Positions 10,890 through 19,485 of a stretch of 64,000 bases of DNA are shown here, in pieces (within the stretch, counting starts at the first letter, position 1; each line of letters begins with the position of its first letter). The DNA is from Pirellulales bacterium (GTDB taxonomy: Bacteria; Planctomycetota; Planctomycetia; Pirellulales; JADZDJ01). The notes under the pieces are model-generated. The model was not told the DNA's origin, made no database searches, and saw nothing but the letters and a program-made list of their open reading frames with translations. The translations under genes were made by a program, and so were the position numbers. The stretch is taken from assembly GCA_020851115.1 (NCBI GenBank), contig JADZDJ010000278.1, positions 1 to 64,000 of the forward strand, read 5' to 3'.

Positions 10890-12041
10890 ATGACGAATAT
10901 CGCCGTTCTAGGTTCGACTGGCTCGATCGGGGTCAACACGCTCGAAGTGGCGTCAGTTTCTGAAGGGCGCTTTCGGCCAGTGGCATTAGCGGCACATAGC
11001 AAGACGCACCTTTTGTTAGAACAGGCGCAAGAGTTCCGTCCGCGATCGATTGTGGTAACAGACCCAAACGCGGCTGCACGACAAGACTGGTCGGCACTTC
11101 CTGCGGAAACCAATCTAATCGTCGGCGACGATGGGCTTGCGGAAATTGCTGCATCGCCCGACATTGAAACCGTTGTCGCTGCGATCGTCGGATCCGCCGG
11201 ACTGCAAAGCACTTGGGCGGCTGTCGAAGCCGGAAAACGAATCGCTTTGGCCAATAAAGAAACGCTCGTCATGGCCGGGTCACTCGTCATGCGGCGCGCC
11301 CGCGAAACTGGGGCCAAGATCTTGCCGGTCGATAGCGAACACAGTGCCGTGTTTCAATGCTTGCAGGCGGGCGGGAACCAAGAAATCAAGCGAATTGTAT
11401 TGACGGCCAGCGGCGGGCCATTTCGTGGATTTTCGCAAGATCAGCTCACTCGCGTCACAGTAGAACAAGCGTTGAAGCACCCGACTTGGGACATGGGGCC
11501 GAAAATCACGATCGACTCCGCCACGATGATGAATAAAGCCTTGGAAGTCGTCGAAGCCCGGTGGCTTTTCGATCTGCGTCCCGAGCTAATCGAAGTGGTC
11601 ATTCATCCGCAATCGGTCGTGCATTCGATGGTCGAATACATTGACGGCTCGGTCGTGGCCCAGCTCAGCCCACCCGACATGAAGCTGCCGATTCAGTATG
11701 CTTTATCGTATCCAGAGCGGCTGGCGGGGATTTCGCCAAAGCTGAACCTTGCCAGCGCGCTGCGGCTTGATTTTGAGCCGGCCGATCCCGAACGATTTCC
11801 GGCTCTGGAACTCGGCCACGAAGCCGCCCGTAGCGGAGGCACGACGGGAGCGGTTTTGAACGCGGCCAATGAAGAGGCCGTCAAAGGTTTTTTGGCCGGC
11901 GAGTTGGAATTTACCGAAATTGTGCCGGTTTGCCGTCGTATTGTTGAAAATCACACCTACGACGCGCAACCGACACTGGAACAATTGTTGCAGGTCGATC
12001 GCTGGGCCCGTGAGGAGGTAACACGTTGGGTATGCATTTAA
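10890..12041 (+). CDS. dxr: 1-deoxy-D-xylulose 5-phosphate reductoisomerase
   Basis: Second enzyme of the non-mevalonate isoprenoid pathway: it converts DXP to 2-C-methyl-D-erythritol 4-phosphate using NADPH and a divalent metal. The protein has 383 residues, a normal family length. Seen: the N-terminal NADPH-binding motif VLGSTGSIG, the ALANKETLVMAG segment, the metal-binding PVDSEHSA motif, TASGGPF, the substrate loop TWDMGPKITIDSATMMNKALE, and a helical C-terminal domain. The ATG at 10890 starts right at the conserved MTNIAVLGSTG; an upstream in-frame start would add 50 unrelated residues. Its stop overlaps the start region of the downstream rseP gene, an arrangement common in bacteria, implying translational coupling. 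Confidence 0.94.
   Translation: MTNIAVLGSTGSIGVNTLEVASVSEGRFRPVALAAHSKTHLLLEQAQEFRPRSIVVTDPNAAARQDWSALPAETNLIVGDDGLAEIAASPDIETVVAAIVGSAGLQSTWAAVEAGKRIALANKETLVMAGSLVMRRARETGAKILPVDSEHSAVFQCLQAGGNQEIKRIVLTASGGPFRGFSQDQLTRVTVEQALKHPTWDMGPKITIDSATMMNKALEVVEARWLFDLRPELIEVVIHPQSVVHSMVEYIDGSVVAQLSPPDMKLPIQYALSYPERLAGISPKLNLASALRLDFEPADPERFPALELGHEAARSGGTTGAVLNAANEEAVKGFLAGELEFTEIVPVCRRIVENHTYDAQPTLEQLLQVDRWAREEVTRWVCI
12012..12018 (+). promoter_or_regulatory. Strong ribosome binding site for rseP
   Basis: The GAGGAGG inside the 3' end of dxr lies 7 nt before a TTG at 12026 and 13 nt before the ATG at 12032. The spacing favours TTG as the rseP start. It is one of the few strong Shine-Dalgarno sites in the window. 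Confidence 0.6.
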
Positions 12042-12751
12042 GCATTTTCGCTGGAATCGATTGGATCTTCTGGCTAGCCAACCCGTCAAACTGGCTGGTC
12101 ATACTCGCCGTCGCCGCCGGGTTGGGTTTCGTAATTTTCGTTCACGAGCTAGGGCATTTCCTGGTCGCCAAGGCCTGTGGGGTGAAATGCGAGAAGTTTT
12201 ATCTCGGCTTCGACATCTACGGCCTTAAATTAGCCAAGTTTCAGTGGGGTGAAACGGAATACGGCATCGGAATCTTGCCGCTGGGCGGATACGTGAAGAT
12301 GCTCGGGCAAGACGATAACCCGTCGCGGATGGCGGAGGAAGCGCGACGATCCAAGCTCCCAGCGGAACATGCTACTGGGGCCGAGGCTAATTCGATGCCA
12401 GCGACGTCCTCTCCCACGGCCGACATTGCACCGACCGTAACCGATAGCGAGTTGCCGGCGGAGTCAGCTTCCGATCCAGGTGCAACCTACGATCCGCGCA
12501 GCTACATGGCCCAAAGCGTACCCAAGCGTATGGCGATCATTTCGGCCGGCGTGATTATGAACGTGATTTTTGCGTTCCTAATGGCCTCGCTGGCTTACGG
12601 GTTAGGCGTTCGAGAAACGCCCTGCACGATCGGAGCAGTCACGGCCGGTGGGGCGGCCTGGAAAGCGAATCTGCAACCAGGCGACGAAATCATTCGCATT
12701 GGCAGCCTCGATCATCCACGCTATCGCGATCTCAAGACGCGCGTTCCGTAG
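12026..12751 (+). CDS. rseP: RseP/M50 site-2 protease, N-terminal part ending at in-frame TAG
   Basis: N-terminal 241 residues of a membrane zinc metalloprotease that performs regulated intramembrane proteolysis (RseP/MmpA family). Seen: the first transmembrane helix bearing the catalytic HELGH motif (residues 40-44) followed by FLVAKACGVKCEKFYLG, a LGGYVKMLGQDD segment, a membrane helix near 170-190 (MAIISAGVIMNVIFAF), and the start of a PDZ domain (GGAAWKANLQPGDEIIRIG). The frame is then closed by TAG at 12749-12751. Reading in the same frame continues for another 525 codons with normal family sequence, so this is one gene interrupted by a nonsense codon rather than two proteins. This fragment lacks the LDG membrane motif needed for the active site. 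The start is TTG at 12026 or ATG at 12032. Confidence 0.85.
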   Translation: MGMHLSIFAGIDWIFWLANPSNWLVILAVAAGLGFVIFVHELGHFLVAKACGVKCEKFYLGFDIYGLKLAKFQWGETEYGIGILPLGGYVKMLGQDDNPSRMAEEARRSKLPAEHATGAEANSMPATSSPTADIAPTVTDSELPAESASDPGATYDPRSYMAQSVPKRMAIISAGVIMNVIFAFLMASLAYGLGVRETPCTIGAVTAGGAAWKANLQPGDEIIRIGSLDHPRYRDLKTRVP

Positions 12752-12760
12752 AGCGACTCG

Positions 12761-14329
12761 GTGGAAGGAATCGAAATTGAAATCAAGCGCCCCGGTGTTC
12801 CCAAACCATTTGTCGTACGGCTGCATCCCGAAAACCGCGTGGGGATTCCCTTGATCGGAGTTCAGCCCGAGTTGCAATTGCGGCTCGATGAAAAATACCC
12901 GACGAATCCCGATACGGCCGCCGCCCACGCGGTCCCCGCACTTCAAGGTGGAGACAAATTCTCCCAAATCGACGACCAACAGCTCGAAAATCACACCGAT
13001 GTTCTTAAGCAGCTGTTGCGGCGCGTCGATGAACCGCTGCGGGTTACAATTCTTCGCTCGTCGCCTGAATTGAGAAAATCGATTCACGAGTCCGCGGAAG
13101 CGGAGCAGACTTCCGAAGAAATCGAGCAGCAAATGGATGCTGCGTCCAAGTCGATATCTATAACGGTCCCAACCGCGCGCGTACACGATCTTGGTGCGGT
13201 GATGACGATGGGGCCAATCGCTGGGGTGCAAGCAGATTCCCCCGCGGCCAAGGTCGGAATCAAAGAGGGGGACGTCTTGCTGTCCATCGATGGTCAAAAC
13301 GTTGGCAATCCTCTGACGTTGCCCAATCGCATTGCGGCGATCGCGCAGAGCGATCAATCGCTGTCGCTGCAGGTCAAGCGGACCACGACGGATGGCAAGT
13401 CCACGACGCTCGATTTTTCCCTCAAGCCTCATCCGTCTCCATGGTATTATCCGTTGGGATTGCCCATGGATCCGATGATCGTTCAGAGCCTGGGAATTGC
13501 CTACTATGTCGAGCCTACGGTGGCGGCAGTGATGCCAGGTTCCCCTGCCGCAGAGGCGCAAATTGCGGCGGGCGACGTGGTAGCGAAGATTCAATTCTTG
13601 GCACCCAAGGAACAACCCAACGCCGAACAGCCGCAGGGAGTCAAAGCCGCAAAGCAAGACGGCGCGGAAGATCAAGAGCAGCCGCAAAAGAAGGACTCGG
13701 AAGTTCTTGATCTCTCCGAGAACAGCCTGCAGTGGCCGCAAATAGTCTTTCGCGAGTTTACGTCCAGCGAACCAGGCGCGAAAGTCAAACTGTGGGTTTT
13801 GCACGACGGTCAAGAGCGTGCGGTGGAACTAGTGCCCACGCCGGCCAAGCTTGAAGACGGTAGCGATTGGAATTTGCCCGATCGAGGGTTTAACTTCGAC
13901 CCCGTGACCTTTATTCAAATGGCCGGATCGGTTCCCGCGGCGTTCAAACTGGGGAGCCAAGAAACCGTCGATAACCTGCTGATGGTTTATCGTTTCCTAC
14001 AGCGGCTCGGTAAGAAAGACGGGATCTCGGTGAAAATGATGTCGGGCCCCGTCGGCATCGCCCAAATGGCAGGCATGAAAGTTAAGGAAGGGTTTTCGTC
14101 GTTCTTGCTGTTCCTGACAATGCTCAGCGCTAATCTCGCCGTCATTAATTTTCTCCCGATTCCGGTTCTCGATGGCGGGCACATGGTGTTTTTGATCTAC
14201 GAAGGGCTCCGCGGCAAGCCAGCCAGCGAGCGAGTGATGATTGCCTTCACCTACGCAGGAATGATTTTTCTGCTGACCCTGATGCTCTTTGTGCTATCGC
14301 TCGATTTGGGCTGGATTTCGCGGCGATAG
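12761..14329 (+). CDS. rseP: RseP/M50 site-2 protease, C-terminal part in the same frame
   Basis: This is the continuation of the rseP frame after TAG at 12749; a GTG at 12761 could serve as restart. It encodes 522 residues: the rest of the first PDZ domain, a linker, a second PDZ domain (GPIAGVQADSPAAKVGIKEGD, about residues 148-168), and a third PDZ-like unit (AAVMPGSPAAEAQIAAGDVV). A charged Gln/Glu/Lys linker follows, then the C-terminal membrane part with SGPVGIAQM and the LDGGH motif (NFLPIPVLDGGHMVF) that supplies the third zinc ligand, and a last membrane helix. Without the HELGH half it cannot be an active protease on its own. A point mutation, sequencing error, or stop-codon readthrough are all possible. 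Confidence 0.85.
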   Translation: MEGIEIEIKRPGVPKPFVVRLHPENRVGIPLIGVQPELQLRLDEKYPTNPDTAAAHAVPALQGGDKFSQIDDQQLENHTDVLKQLLRRVDEPLRVTILRSSPELRKSIHESAEAEQTSEEIEQQMDAASKSISITVPTARVHDLGAVMTMGPIAGVQADSPAAKVGIKEGDVLLSIDGQNVGNPLTLPNRIAAIAQSDQSLSLQVKRTTTDGKSTTLDFSLKPHPSPWYYPLGLPMDPMIVQSLGIAYYVEPTVAAVMPGSPAAEAQIAAGDVVAKIQFLAPKEQPNAEQPQGVKAAKQDGAEDQEQPQKKDSEVLDLSENSLQWPQIVFREFTSSEPGAKVKLWVLHDGQERAVELVPTPAKLEDGSDWNLPDRGFNFDPVTFIQMAGSVPAAFKLGSQETVDNLLMVYRFLQRLGKKDGISVKMMSGPVGIAQMAGMKVKEGFSSFLLFLTMLSANLAVINFLPIPVLDGGHMVFLIYEGLRGKPASERVMIAFTYAGMIFLLTLMLFVLSLDLGWISRR

Positions 14330-14447
14330 CGTATTGATCTCGTCCAATTCACAGTCGGTCGTCGCAAGCGGTGACGTATCGTTGCGTTGTTTCGACGCCC
14401 ATATATTGGGCCTGGAGTTGATTTTTCGTAAGTCCGTCGGTGTAAGC

Positions 14448-14480
14448 TTGACAAGCCCGACCGATAATGCCGACAATAAT
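14448..14480 (+). promoter_or_regulatory. Candidate sigma-70 promoter for the small secreted protein
   Basis: A perfect TTGACA lies at 14448-14453. Possible -10 elements, AATAAT at 14475-14480 or the overlapping ACAATA, are spaced 19-21 nt downstream, slightly longer than optimal. The next gene starts at 14541 behind a GGAGGT site at 14531-14536. Confidence 0.3.
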
Positions 14481-14540
14481 CGTTAAGCATTCTAGTTCAA
14501 GCATTTCTTTAGGGTTCGAATTTGGGCATCGGAGGTAATC

Positions 14541-14933
14541 ATGAAAAATCGATGCATTGGCTTGCTAGTCATGCTTTCAATCCTGATAACTGGTAAAGCG
14601 CTCTTTGCGCAACAGAAGGCGCCGTCTTATCGCTCGGCCAAGCCGACTTTAAGCCCATATTTATTCCTGACTCGGCCTCAAGTCGGCTTTTTTCCCAATT
14701 ACCACACTTTTGTTGAGCCGTATCGAAATCAGACACAAATCAACCAGATTCAGCAGACTCAGATTTCAAATTTGAATCAGGAAGTTCAACAGCAAAACAC
14801 GTTGCAAAACAAGCCTGCTGCCGTGGCACCAACTGGACATTCATCCGTTTACGGCAATCTGTCCCATTATTATTCCGCCAACCCAGGATCGGGCAGCGGA
14901 AATCGCCAGAGCAAACCAACTCGTGGTCGATAG
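14541..14933 (+). CDS. Small secreted Gln/Asn-rich planctomycete protein
   Basis: A 130-residue protein with a clear signal peptide (KNR, then a hydrophobic stretch to about residue 20, cleavage likely after ALFAQ). The mature part begins with SPYLFLTRPQVGFFPNYHTFVEP, a tyrosine/aromatic-rich pattern I recognise from short planctomycete exported proteins. A Gln/Asn-rich segment (about 70-95) that could form a short coiled coil follows, then a Gly/Ser-rich tail. A GGAGGT ribosome binding site four bases before the ATG and a possible promoter upstream support expression. It precedes the polysaccharide export gene by about 430 bases, so a link to the EPS locus is possible but unproven. No enzymatic motif is visible. 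Confidence 0.7.
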   Translation: MKNRCIGLLVMLSILITGKALFAQQKAPSYRSAKPTLSPYLFLTRPQVGFFPNYHTFVEPYRNQTQINQIQQTQISNLNQEVQQQNTLQNKPAAVAPTGHSSVYGNLSHYYSANPGSGSGNRQSKPTRGR

Positions 14934-15360
14934 CGGCTGATGCTCGACTCGCATCGGGCCATCGACGGTACACACTGGCTGAAGCGGCGGCGAGAGAAGC
15001 TTGCAGGCACTACTTCCATGCGACTCTGGATCGTTCAACACTGCGGTGGCCTTGTCCTATTCAAGTCGTTTGAATATTCGATGCCTGCGTGCTAGCAGCT
15101 AGCGAATCTCTCCCAATGTGCCGTCCAGCTAGCGAAGCTGCTGTTTAAACCGCTGGATCGTCCGCTGCCTCTACTCGCATGGCTCCAGTTCGCCGGTGCT
15201 AGCTGCGTCTGTAATTCGGTTCGTCGAATCGAATAATCTTTCTCTACGATTTGTTCCGATAATGCCAACTGCGGGGGATTGTATCGAAAGTCTGCCCCTC
15301 CGGAGTAAACGCAATAACTCCGGAAAATAGGCAGTCGCCGTTCCCAGAATTGATCATCGG
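14934..15360. other. Intergenic region before the EPS export gene
   Basis: I see no supported gene in these 427 bases. AGCTAGCGAA occurs twice (around 15098 and 15129) and related GCTAGC motifs recur between 15089 and 15205, but I cannot assign them a function. The promoter of the wza-like gene should lie here; no clear boxes were found. Confidence 0.4.
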
Positions 15361-16422
15361 ATGCAACGTCACGCAATCCAACCTTTGAAGTTGACCGCTG
15401 CGCTCGTCGGCTTCTTGGCGATGAGTGGTTGCGGAATTCTTCCGCATGCTGCTGCTCCAAATCGCCCTGCGGTGGATCTAGCCGTCCATCCGATGGCGCC
15501 GCGAGAGTTAACCAAGGTTATTCTGCCGACCTACCGCATCGAACCTCCAGATGTGCTGCAGATTGACGCAATCAATGCAGTTCCAAAGCCCCCTTACCGG
15601 CTGCGAACTTTCGACTCCGTCGTTCTGCAGGTTACCAACACGCTGCCCGATGCGCCGATCTCCGGGACGTTTGTGGTGGAACCAGGGGGCGTAATCAATC
15701 TTGGGTATCCGTACGGGCGCGTTAAAGTATCGGGCATGACGGTGGACACCGCTCGAACTGCGATCGAAACCCAACTCAAGCAGACGCTTAAGGATCCGAT
15801 TCTGAGCCTGGCACTGGGCGACATCGCCGGCAAACAACAAATCAGTGGGCAACACCTGGTTACTCAAGATGGCACCGTGACACTGGGCACCTACGGAAGT
15901 GTGCTGGTCGTAGGACAGACGCTCGCCGAGGCGAAACGCTCGATCGAGCAGCACCTCTCGCAGTCCCTAGAGGAGCCTGAAGTGTCGGTCGATGTCTACG
16001 CTTACAACAGCAAGAATTATTACGTCGTAACACAAGGCGCCCAACTGGGAGATGGAGTGAGCAAGTTCCCAGTTACCGGCAACGAGACGGTGCTCGACGC
16101 CATTTCTCAGATCAGTGGTTTGACGTCGGTTTCCTCGACCACGATTTGGATCGCTCGCCCCGGCCACAACGCGGAGGGATGCGACCAAATCATGCCGGTG
16201 GATTGGGTCGGATTAACCCAGCGCGGCGATCCCACCACCAACTACCAGTTGCTGCCCGGAGATCGAGTCTACGTTGCTCAAGATGAATTGGTGGCGACAG
16301 ACAATTTGATGGCAAAAATCATTTCGCCGATGGAGCGAGTTTTTGGAATCACGCTGCTGGGCAGCGGTACCGTGTTTAACTTAAAACGCGGCGGCTTTGG
16401 TGGCGGTGGCGGTGGTTTTTAG
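15361..16422 (+). CDS. Wza-like polysaccharide export lipoprotein
   Basis: Outer-membrane polysaccharide export protein of 353 residues. Seen: a lipoprotein signal peptide with lipobox LAMSGC (Cys24), then the Poly_export domain with the characteristic YRIEPPDVLQIDAINAVP near residue 60. Two SLBB-type segments follow (GTFVVEPGGVINLGYPYGRV and QHLVTQDGTVTLGTYGSV), then a further SLBB-like unit containing GQLG-type turns and the LLPGDRVYVAQDEL motif near 300. The C-terminus ends in a glycine-rich tail rather than the amphipathic helix of E. coli Wza, so how it crosses the outer membrane is unclear. It is the first recognisable EPS gene and likely works with the Wzz/BY-kinase protein encoded 5 kb downstream. 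Confidence 0.88.
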   Translation: MQRHAIQPLKLTAALVGFLAMSGCGILPHAAAPNRPAVDLAVHPMAPRELTKVILPTYRIEPPDVLQIDAINAVPKPPYRLRTFDSVVLQVTNTLPDAPISGTFVVEPGGVINLGYPYGRVKVSGMTVDTARTAIETQLKQTLKDPILSLALGDIAGKQQISGQHLVTQDGTVTLGTYGSVLVVGQTLAEAKRSIEQHLSQSLEEPEVSVDVYAYNSKNYYVVTQGAQLGDGVSKFPVTGNETVLDAISQISGLTSVSSTTIWIARPGHNAEGCDQIMPVDWVGLTQRGDPTTNYQLLPGDRVYVAQDELVATDNLMAKIISPMERVFGITLLGSGTVFNLKRGGFGGGGGGF

Positions 16423-16494
16423 CACTTTCTTGAGCGAACGGTATCCGACAAGATCGGCTGACCAGAAAAAGAACTTCGATTCGGTAAATCACAC

Positions 16495-17034
16495 ATGTCA
16501 TTTTCCGGGGGGAACAGGGGCTGGACCACCGCGAGCGTAGCGCTCGTGCTGCTGAGTGGTTGCATAAGCCATAACCAGGTCCACCTGAAGAATCCGTCTC
16601 CCTGCCGCATTCATTGCCACGCCGATTATGTCGCTCCTCTCGACCCTGAATGCCACGGCTATCATCCAACCTGCTGGCAGTCGTGGTCGTGCAATTGCCC
16701 TCCCTGTCCACCGCCGGCAGCAAATGCGGAGTGTCCCGAGTGGCCGCTCATGCCCTTTATGCATGAGCCTCCTGCGCAACCGATGATCAATGCACGGCCG
16801 CAAGAATCGGATGTGCCGCTCTTGCATCAGCGGTTTGAAGTCGTGCCCGAAGAAGTTCGGCCGCCATCGAAGCCCGTCATTCCCGCGGAAGAAGCCCCCG
16901 CGCCTCCCGACCTGTTCGACGATTCGCCGCGACCGGAACCAATGTCGAAAGTTTCCGCTGGATCTAGTTCGCGCTTGGTGATTGTCAGTCCAAAGCCCAA
17001 CGCCGAATCGCCGCGACCGCAGAGCAGTCGTTGA
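16495..17034 (+). CDS. Cys/Pro-rich planctomycete lipoprotein
   Basis: A 179-residue predicted lipoprotein: a hydrophobic signal with lipobox VLLSGC (Cys23). The mature N-terminus has regularly spaced Cys, His and Trp residues (CRIHCHADY, CHGYHPTCWQSWSCNCPPCPP), followed by a long Pro/Glu-rich unstructured tail. The YHPTCW pattern occurs in small planctomycete surface proteins encoded near polysaccharide or cell-envelope genes. No catalytic domain is visible. The cysteines could form disulfides or bind metal. It sits 72 bases after the Wza-like gene, probably co-transcribed. Confidence 0.68.
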   Translation: MSFSGGNRGWTTASVALVLLSGCISHNQVHLKNPSPCRIHCHADYVAPLDPECHGYHPTCWQSWSCNCPPCPPPAANAECPEWPLMPFMHEPPAQPMINARPQESDVPLLHQRFEVVPEEVRPPSKPVIPAEEAPAPPDLFDDSPRPEPMSKVSAGSSSRLVIVSPKPNAESPRPQSSR

Positions 17035-17216
17035 CCTTTCATGTGGCGCAGCACGACTATCGGGTCCGCACGGTCTAGGTATAATGGGCAGTTCGATCGC
17101 GCCGCGCTGCATGGTTGAATCGCGGCGTACCGGTTATACAGCAAGGGTGAATTGCCGGTTGGATCGGTGAAACTGCCTCCTCTTACGGCGCTTGCCAGAG
17201 TGCGCGCTTTGCAACG

Positions 17217-18173
17217 GTGAATCGAATTCTTGTCACGGGTGGTGCGGGATTCATTGGCAGCCATCTGATCGATCGGCTCGTTGCAACAGGTCGCGACGTG
17301 ACGGTCATCGACAACTTTGATGCTTTCTATTCGAGGGAAGAAAAGCAGCGTAATCTCCAGCCACATTTGCAGCTTGACCGCATTCGCTTGATTGAAGCCG
17401 ATATCGTCAACGACAATTTGAACGACCGCCTCGGCTCAGAGTCGTTCGACGCCATTGTGCATCTGGCAGCATTGGCCGGAGTGCGACCCTCGCTTGAACG
17501 GCCCATCGAGTATCAGCGCGTGAATGTGCTGGGGACAACTCAACTTCTGGAGTATGCGCGCCGGCGGACCGTTCGTCAGTTCGTATTCGCCTCTTCGTCT
17601 AGCGTGTATGGCAACAATTCGGACTTCCCCTGGCGTGAGGATTCTTCGGCACCCAGCCCAATCAGTCCCTATGCGGCCAGCAAGTTAGCCGGAGAAGCAC
17701 TCGGTCGCGTCTATTCCGCTTTGTTTGGAATTCGGTTTATCGCGCTGCGGTTTTTTACCGTCTATGGTCCTCGTCAACGACCAGACTTGGCGATTCGCAG
17801 ATTCGCCCAGTCGATTTTGGCCGATCGTCCAATTGCACTGTTTGGCGACGGTTCCAGTACCCGCGATTATACCTATGTAGACGACATCGTAGACGGCATC
17901 ATGGCAGCTATTTCGTATCAGCAATCCTCATTCGAGGCGATCAATCTTGGCAATCATCGCGATATTGGCCTGTTGCAACTAGTGCGCGAAATCGAATTGG
18001 CCTTGGGTCGCCGCGCGACGATTCAGTGGCTACCGGCTCAACCAGGAGACGTCGAGCGGACTTGCGCATCGATTACCAAAGCACAAGCGCTACTTCATTA
18101 CGACCCGCAGGTTTCGCTGCAGCGTGGCTTACAAAAGTTTTGCGAGTGGCTGCGGCCTCTGGTGATAAAATAG
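17217..18173 (+). CDS. NAD-dependent nucleotide-sugar 4-epimerase (UDP-GlcA/UDP-Glc type)
   Basis: Extended short-chain dehydrogenase of 318 residues that would interconvert UDP-sugars for EPS synthesis. Seen: the NAD-binding [10 protein letters not shown] motif at residues 7-16, the catalytic SSS with YAASK (Tyr152, Lys156), the substrate segment [16 protein letters not shown], and [15 protein letters not shown]. The latter two resemble UDP-glucuronate 4-epimerases and GalE-like enzymes. The start is GTG at 17217, right before the NAD-binding strand. The exact sugar cannot be decided from sequence alone. A TATAAT box at 17080-17085 lies upstream without a well-placed -35 element. The downstream gene is on the opposite strand, 67 bases away. 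Confidence 0.88.
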   Translation: MNRILVTGGAGFIGSHLIDRLVATGRDVTVIDNFDAFYSREEKQRNLQPHLQLDRIRLIEADIVNDNLNDRLGSESFDAIVHLAALAGVRPSLERPIEYQRVNVLGTTQLLEYARRRTVRQFVFASSSSVYGNNSDFPWREDSSAPSPISPYAASKLAGEALGRVYSALFGIRFIALRFFTVYGPRQRPDLAIRRFAQSILADRPIALFGDGSSTRDYTYVDDIVDGIMAAISYQQSSFEAINLGNHRDIGLLQLVREIELALGRRATIQWLPAQPGDVERTCASITKAQALLHYDPQVSLQRGLQKFCEWLRPLVIK

Positions 18174-18240
18174 CCTTTGCTCGCCTGTTCGCGCCCTGGC
18201 TGCGGCCTCGTTTGCCAAAGGGACTTCCTACTGGCCCGAA

Positions 18241-19485
18241 CTATGGCCAATTCTGTCGGAGCATCTCGCCGTTTGTGGGCGATTCGTCGTCGGCGATTGT
18301 GCTGAGTCGCTCGGCGTTGACATCCGAACCACTGCGCATTCGCAGGCGGAATTCCGAGGGCGTTATCGTATACTGGCGGCGAAAGGCGACGCCAAAATGG
18401 GTCGAACTGCTGAATCCACATTGCTGCGCAATCTGCGCAATGGATTTGCGCTGGTCGCTGAGGAGCTTGCGCGAAGTTTCAAGGCGAAGCAATCGAATGA
18501 ATTCCATCGGCGTTTGCCGCAAATGTTCCAAAAACCGCAACTCTAAAACGCGACGCGACAAGGATGCCTTACGGGCGACGTCGGCGACCGTGATCGATCT
18601 GTGCAGATTCTGGCGAATATACGCCAAAGCCGTAACCAGATCTGCATCGGTGACGGCATAAGAATCTGTCGATTGCCGAATTCGCATTTCGACCTGAGGA
18701 GCGACAGTAACAACCTGCGCAGCAAGACTCGATTGCTGCAGATGACGATGTAGCAGTTGAGCAACTTCCATACCTAGCTGACGCCACGGAATCTCCACCG
18801 TCGACAAGGTTGGCAGCGATAGTTCCGAAATGCCCCGATGATCTCCGACCGCAACGATCGAAAAATCGTCGGGAATGCGGCGCTGTTGGCGCCTAGCGAG
18901 TTCGCAGAGTTGAAAACCAAGGTGGTCGGTCGCTGCAAAAACACCTATCGGCTGAGGCAACTCGAGTAAATCGACCGCGGAGCTCTCGCCAGTGCATGGC
19001 CGACCGTCCTCGAACAGACTCGAGCCCGTCATTTGGCAGGACCATATTTTCGAAATCGATTCCTTCTTGAGCAATTGGGTAAAGCCGTCCGCTCGTTCTT
19101 TTTGTTTTTCATCTCGACTGTTGAACACACACACGAATCGTCGATGCCCCTGGCCCAATAAATGCGTTGCCGCAGCGCGGCCAAGCGTTGCTTGGTCAAA
19201 TACTAATTGTGGCCAATTGCCGCGCAGTGGCTGGCAGCTTAGCGAAACCAGCGGACAGTCGAGCGTGGCAAAAGCGCGGTCGGTACGACCACGCTGAATG
19301 ATGGCGATTACGCCCTGCGGTTGCCAGCGACGAAGCTCCTCGAAGGAGCAATCGTCGCTACATTCCCAACGTACCAAACTTTGATTCGATGCCCGCCAGA
19401 ATTCCAGCGCCCCGGCAAGGGCGTCTTTCGTGCCTGCGGAATACTGCTGCAATAGGATTAATATTCGGTCGATTGGTGATTTCAT
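18241..19485 (-). CDS. XylR-like AraC-family transcriptional regulator
   Basis: Regulator of 414 residues with the XylR layout: an N-terminal periplasmic-binding-protein-like ligand domain (about 1-270; segments such as HLLGQGHRRFVCVFNSRD and GVFAATDHLGFQLCELARR match LacI-type sugar-binding folds) and a C-terminal AraC-type double helix-turn-helix (about 283-390; ITVADVARKASLSRRVLELRF and SIAQIAQQCGFSSSTHFGVAFRR). Family members sense a sugar and control sugar-use or surface genes. It is transcribed against the flanking EPS genes, converging on the epimerase and diverging from the region before exosortase. The local targets are therefore guesswork. The ATG start at 19485 fits the beginning of the ligand domain (MKSPIDRILILL). 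Confidence 0.85.
   Translation of the reverse strand: MKSPIDRILILLQQYSAGTKDALAGALEFWRASNQSLVRWECSDDCSFEELRRWQPQGVIAIIQRGRTDRAFATLDCPLVSLSCQPLRGNWPQLVFDQATLGRAAATHLLGQGHRRFVCVFNSRDEKQKERADGFTQLLKKESISKIWSCQMTGSSLFEDGRPCTGESSAVDLLELPQPIGVFAATDHLGFQLCELARRQQRRIPDDFSIVAVGDHRGISELSLPTLSTVEIPWRQLGMEVAQLLHRHLQQSSLAAQVVTVAPQVEMRIRQSTDSYAVTDADLVTALAYIRQNLHRSITVADVARKASLSRRVLELRFLEHLRQTPMEFIRLLRLETSRKLLSDQRKSIAQIAQQCGFSSSTHFGVAFRRQYTITPSEFRLRMRSGSDVNAERLSTIADDESPTNGEMLRQNWP

Noticed and set aside
12602-13813. Long minus-strand open frame (about 400 codons) opposite rseP
   Set aside because: The plus strand encodes clear PDZ domains in this stretch. The antisense product is Arg/Leu/Gly-rich with no domain, as expected from a shadow of a GC-biased gene.
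17080-17085. TATAAT box upstream of the epimerase gene
   Set aside because: No -35 element at suitable spacing (the nearest TTGACC is about 43 bases away), so not listed as a promoter.
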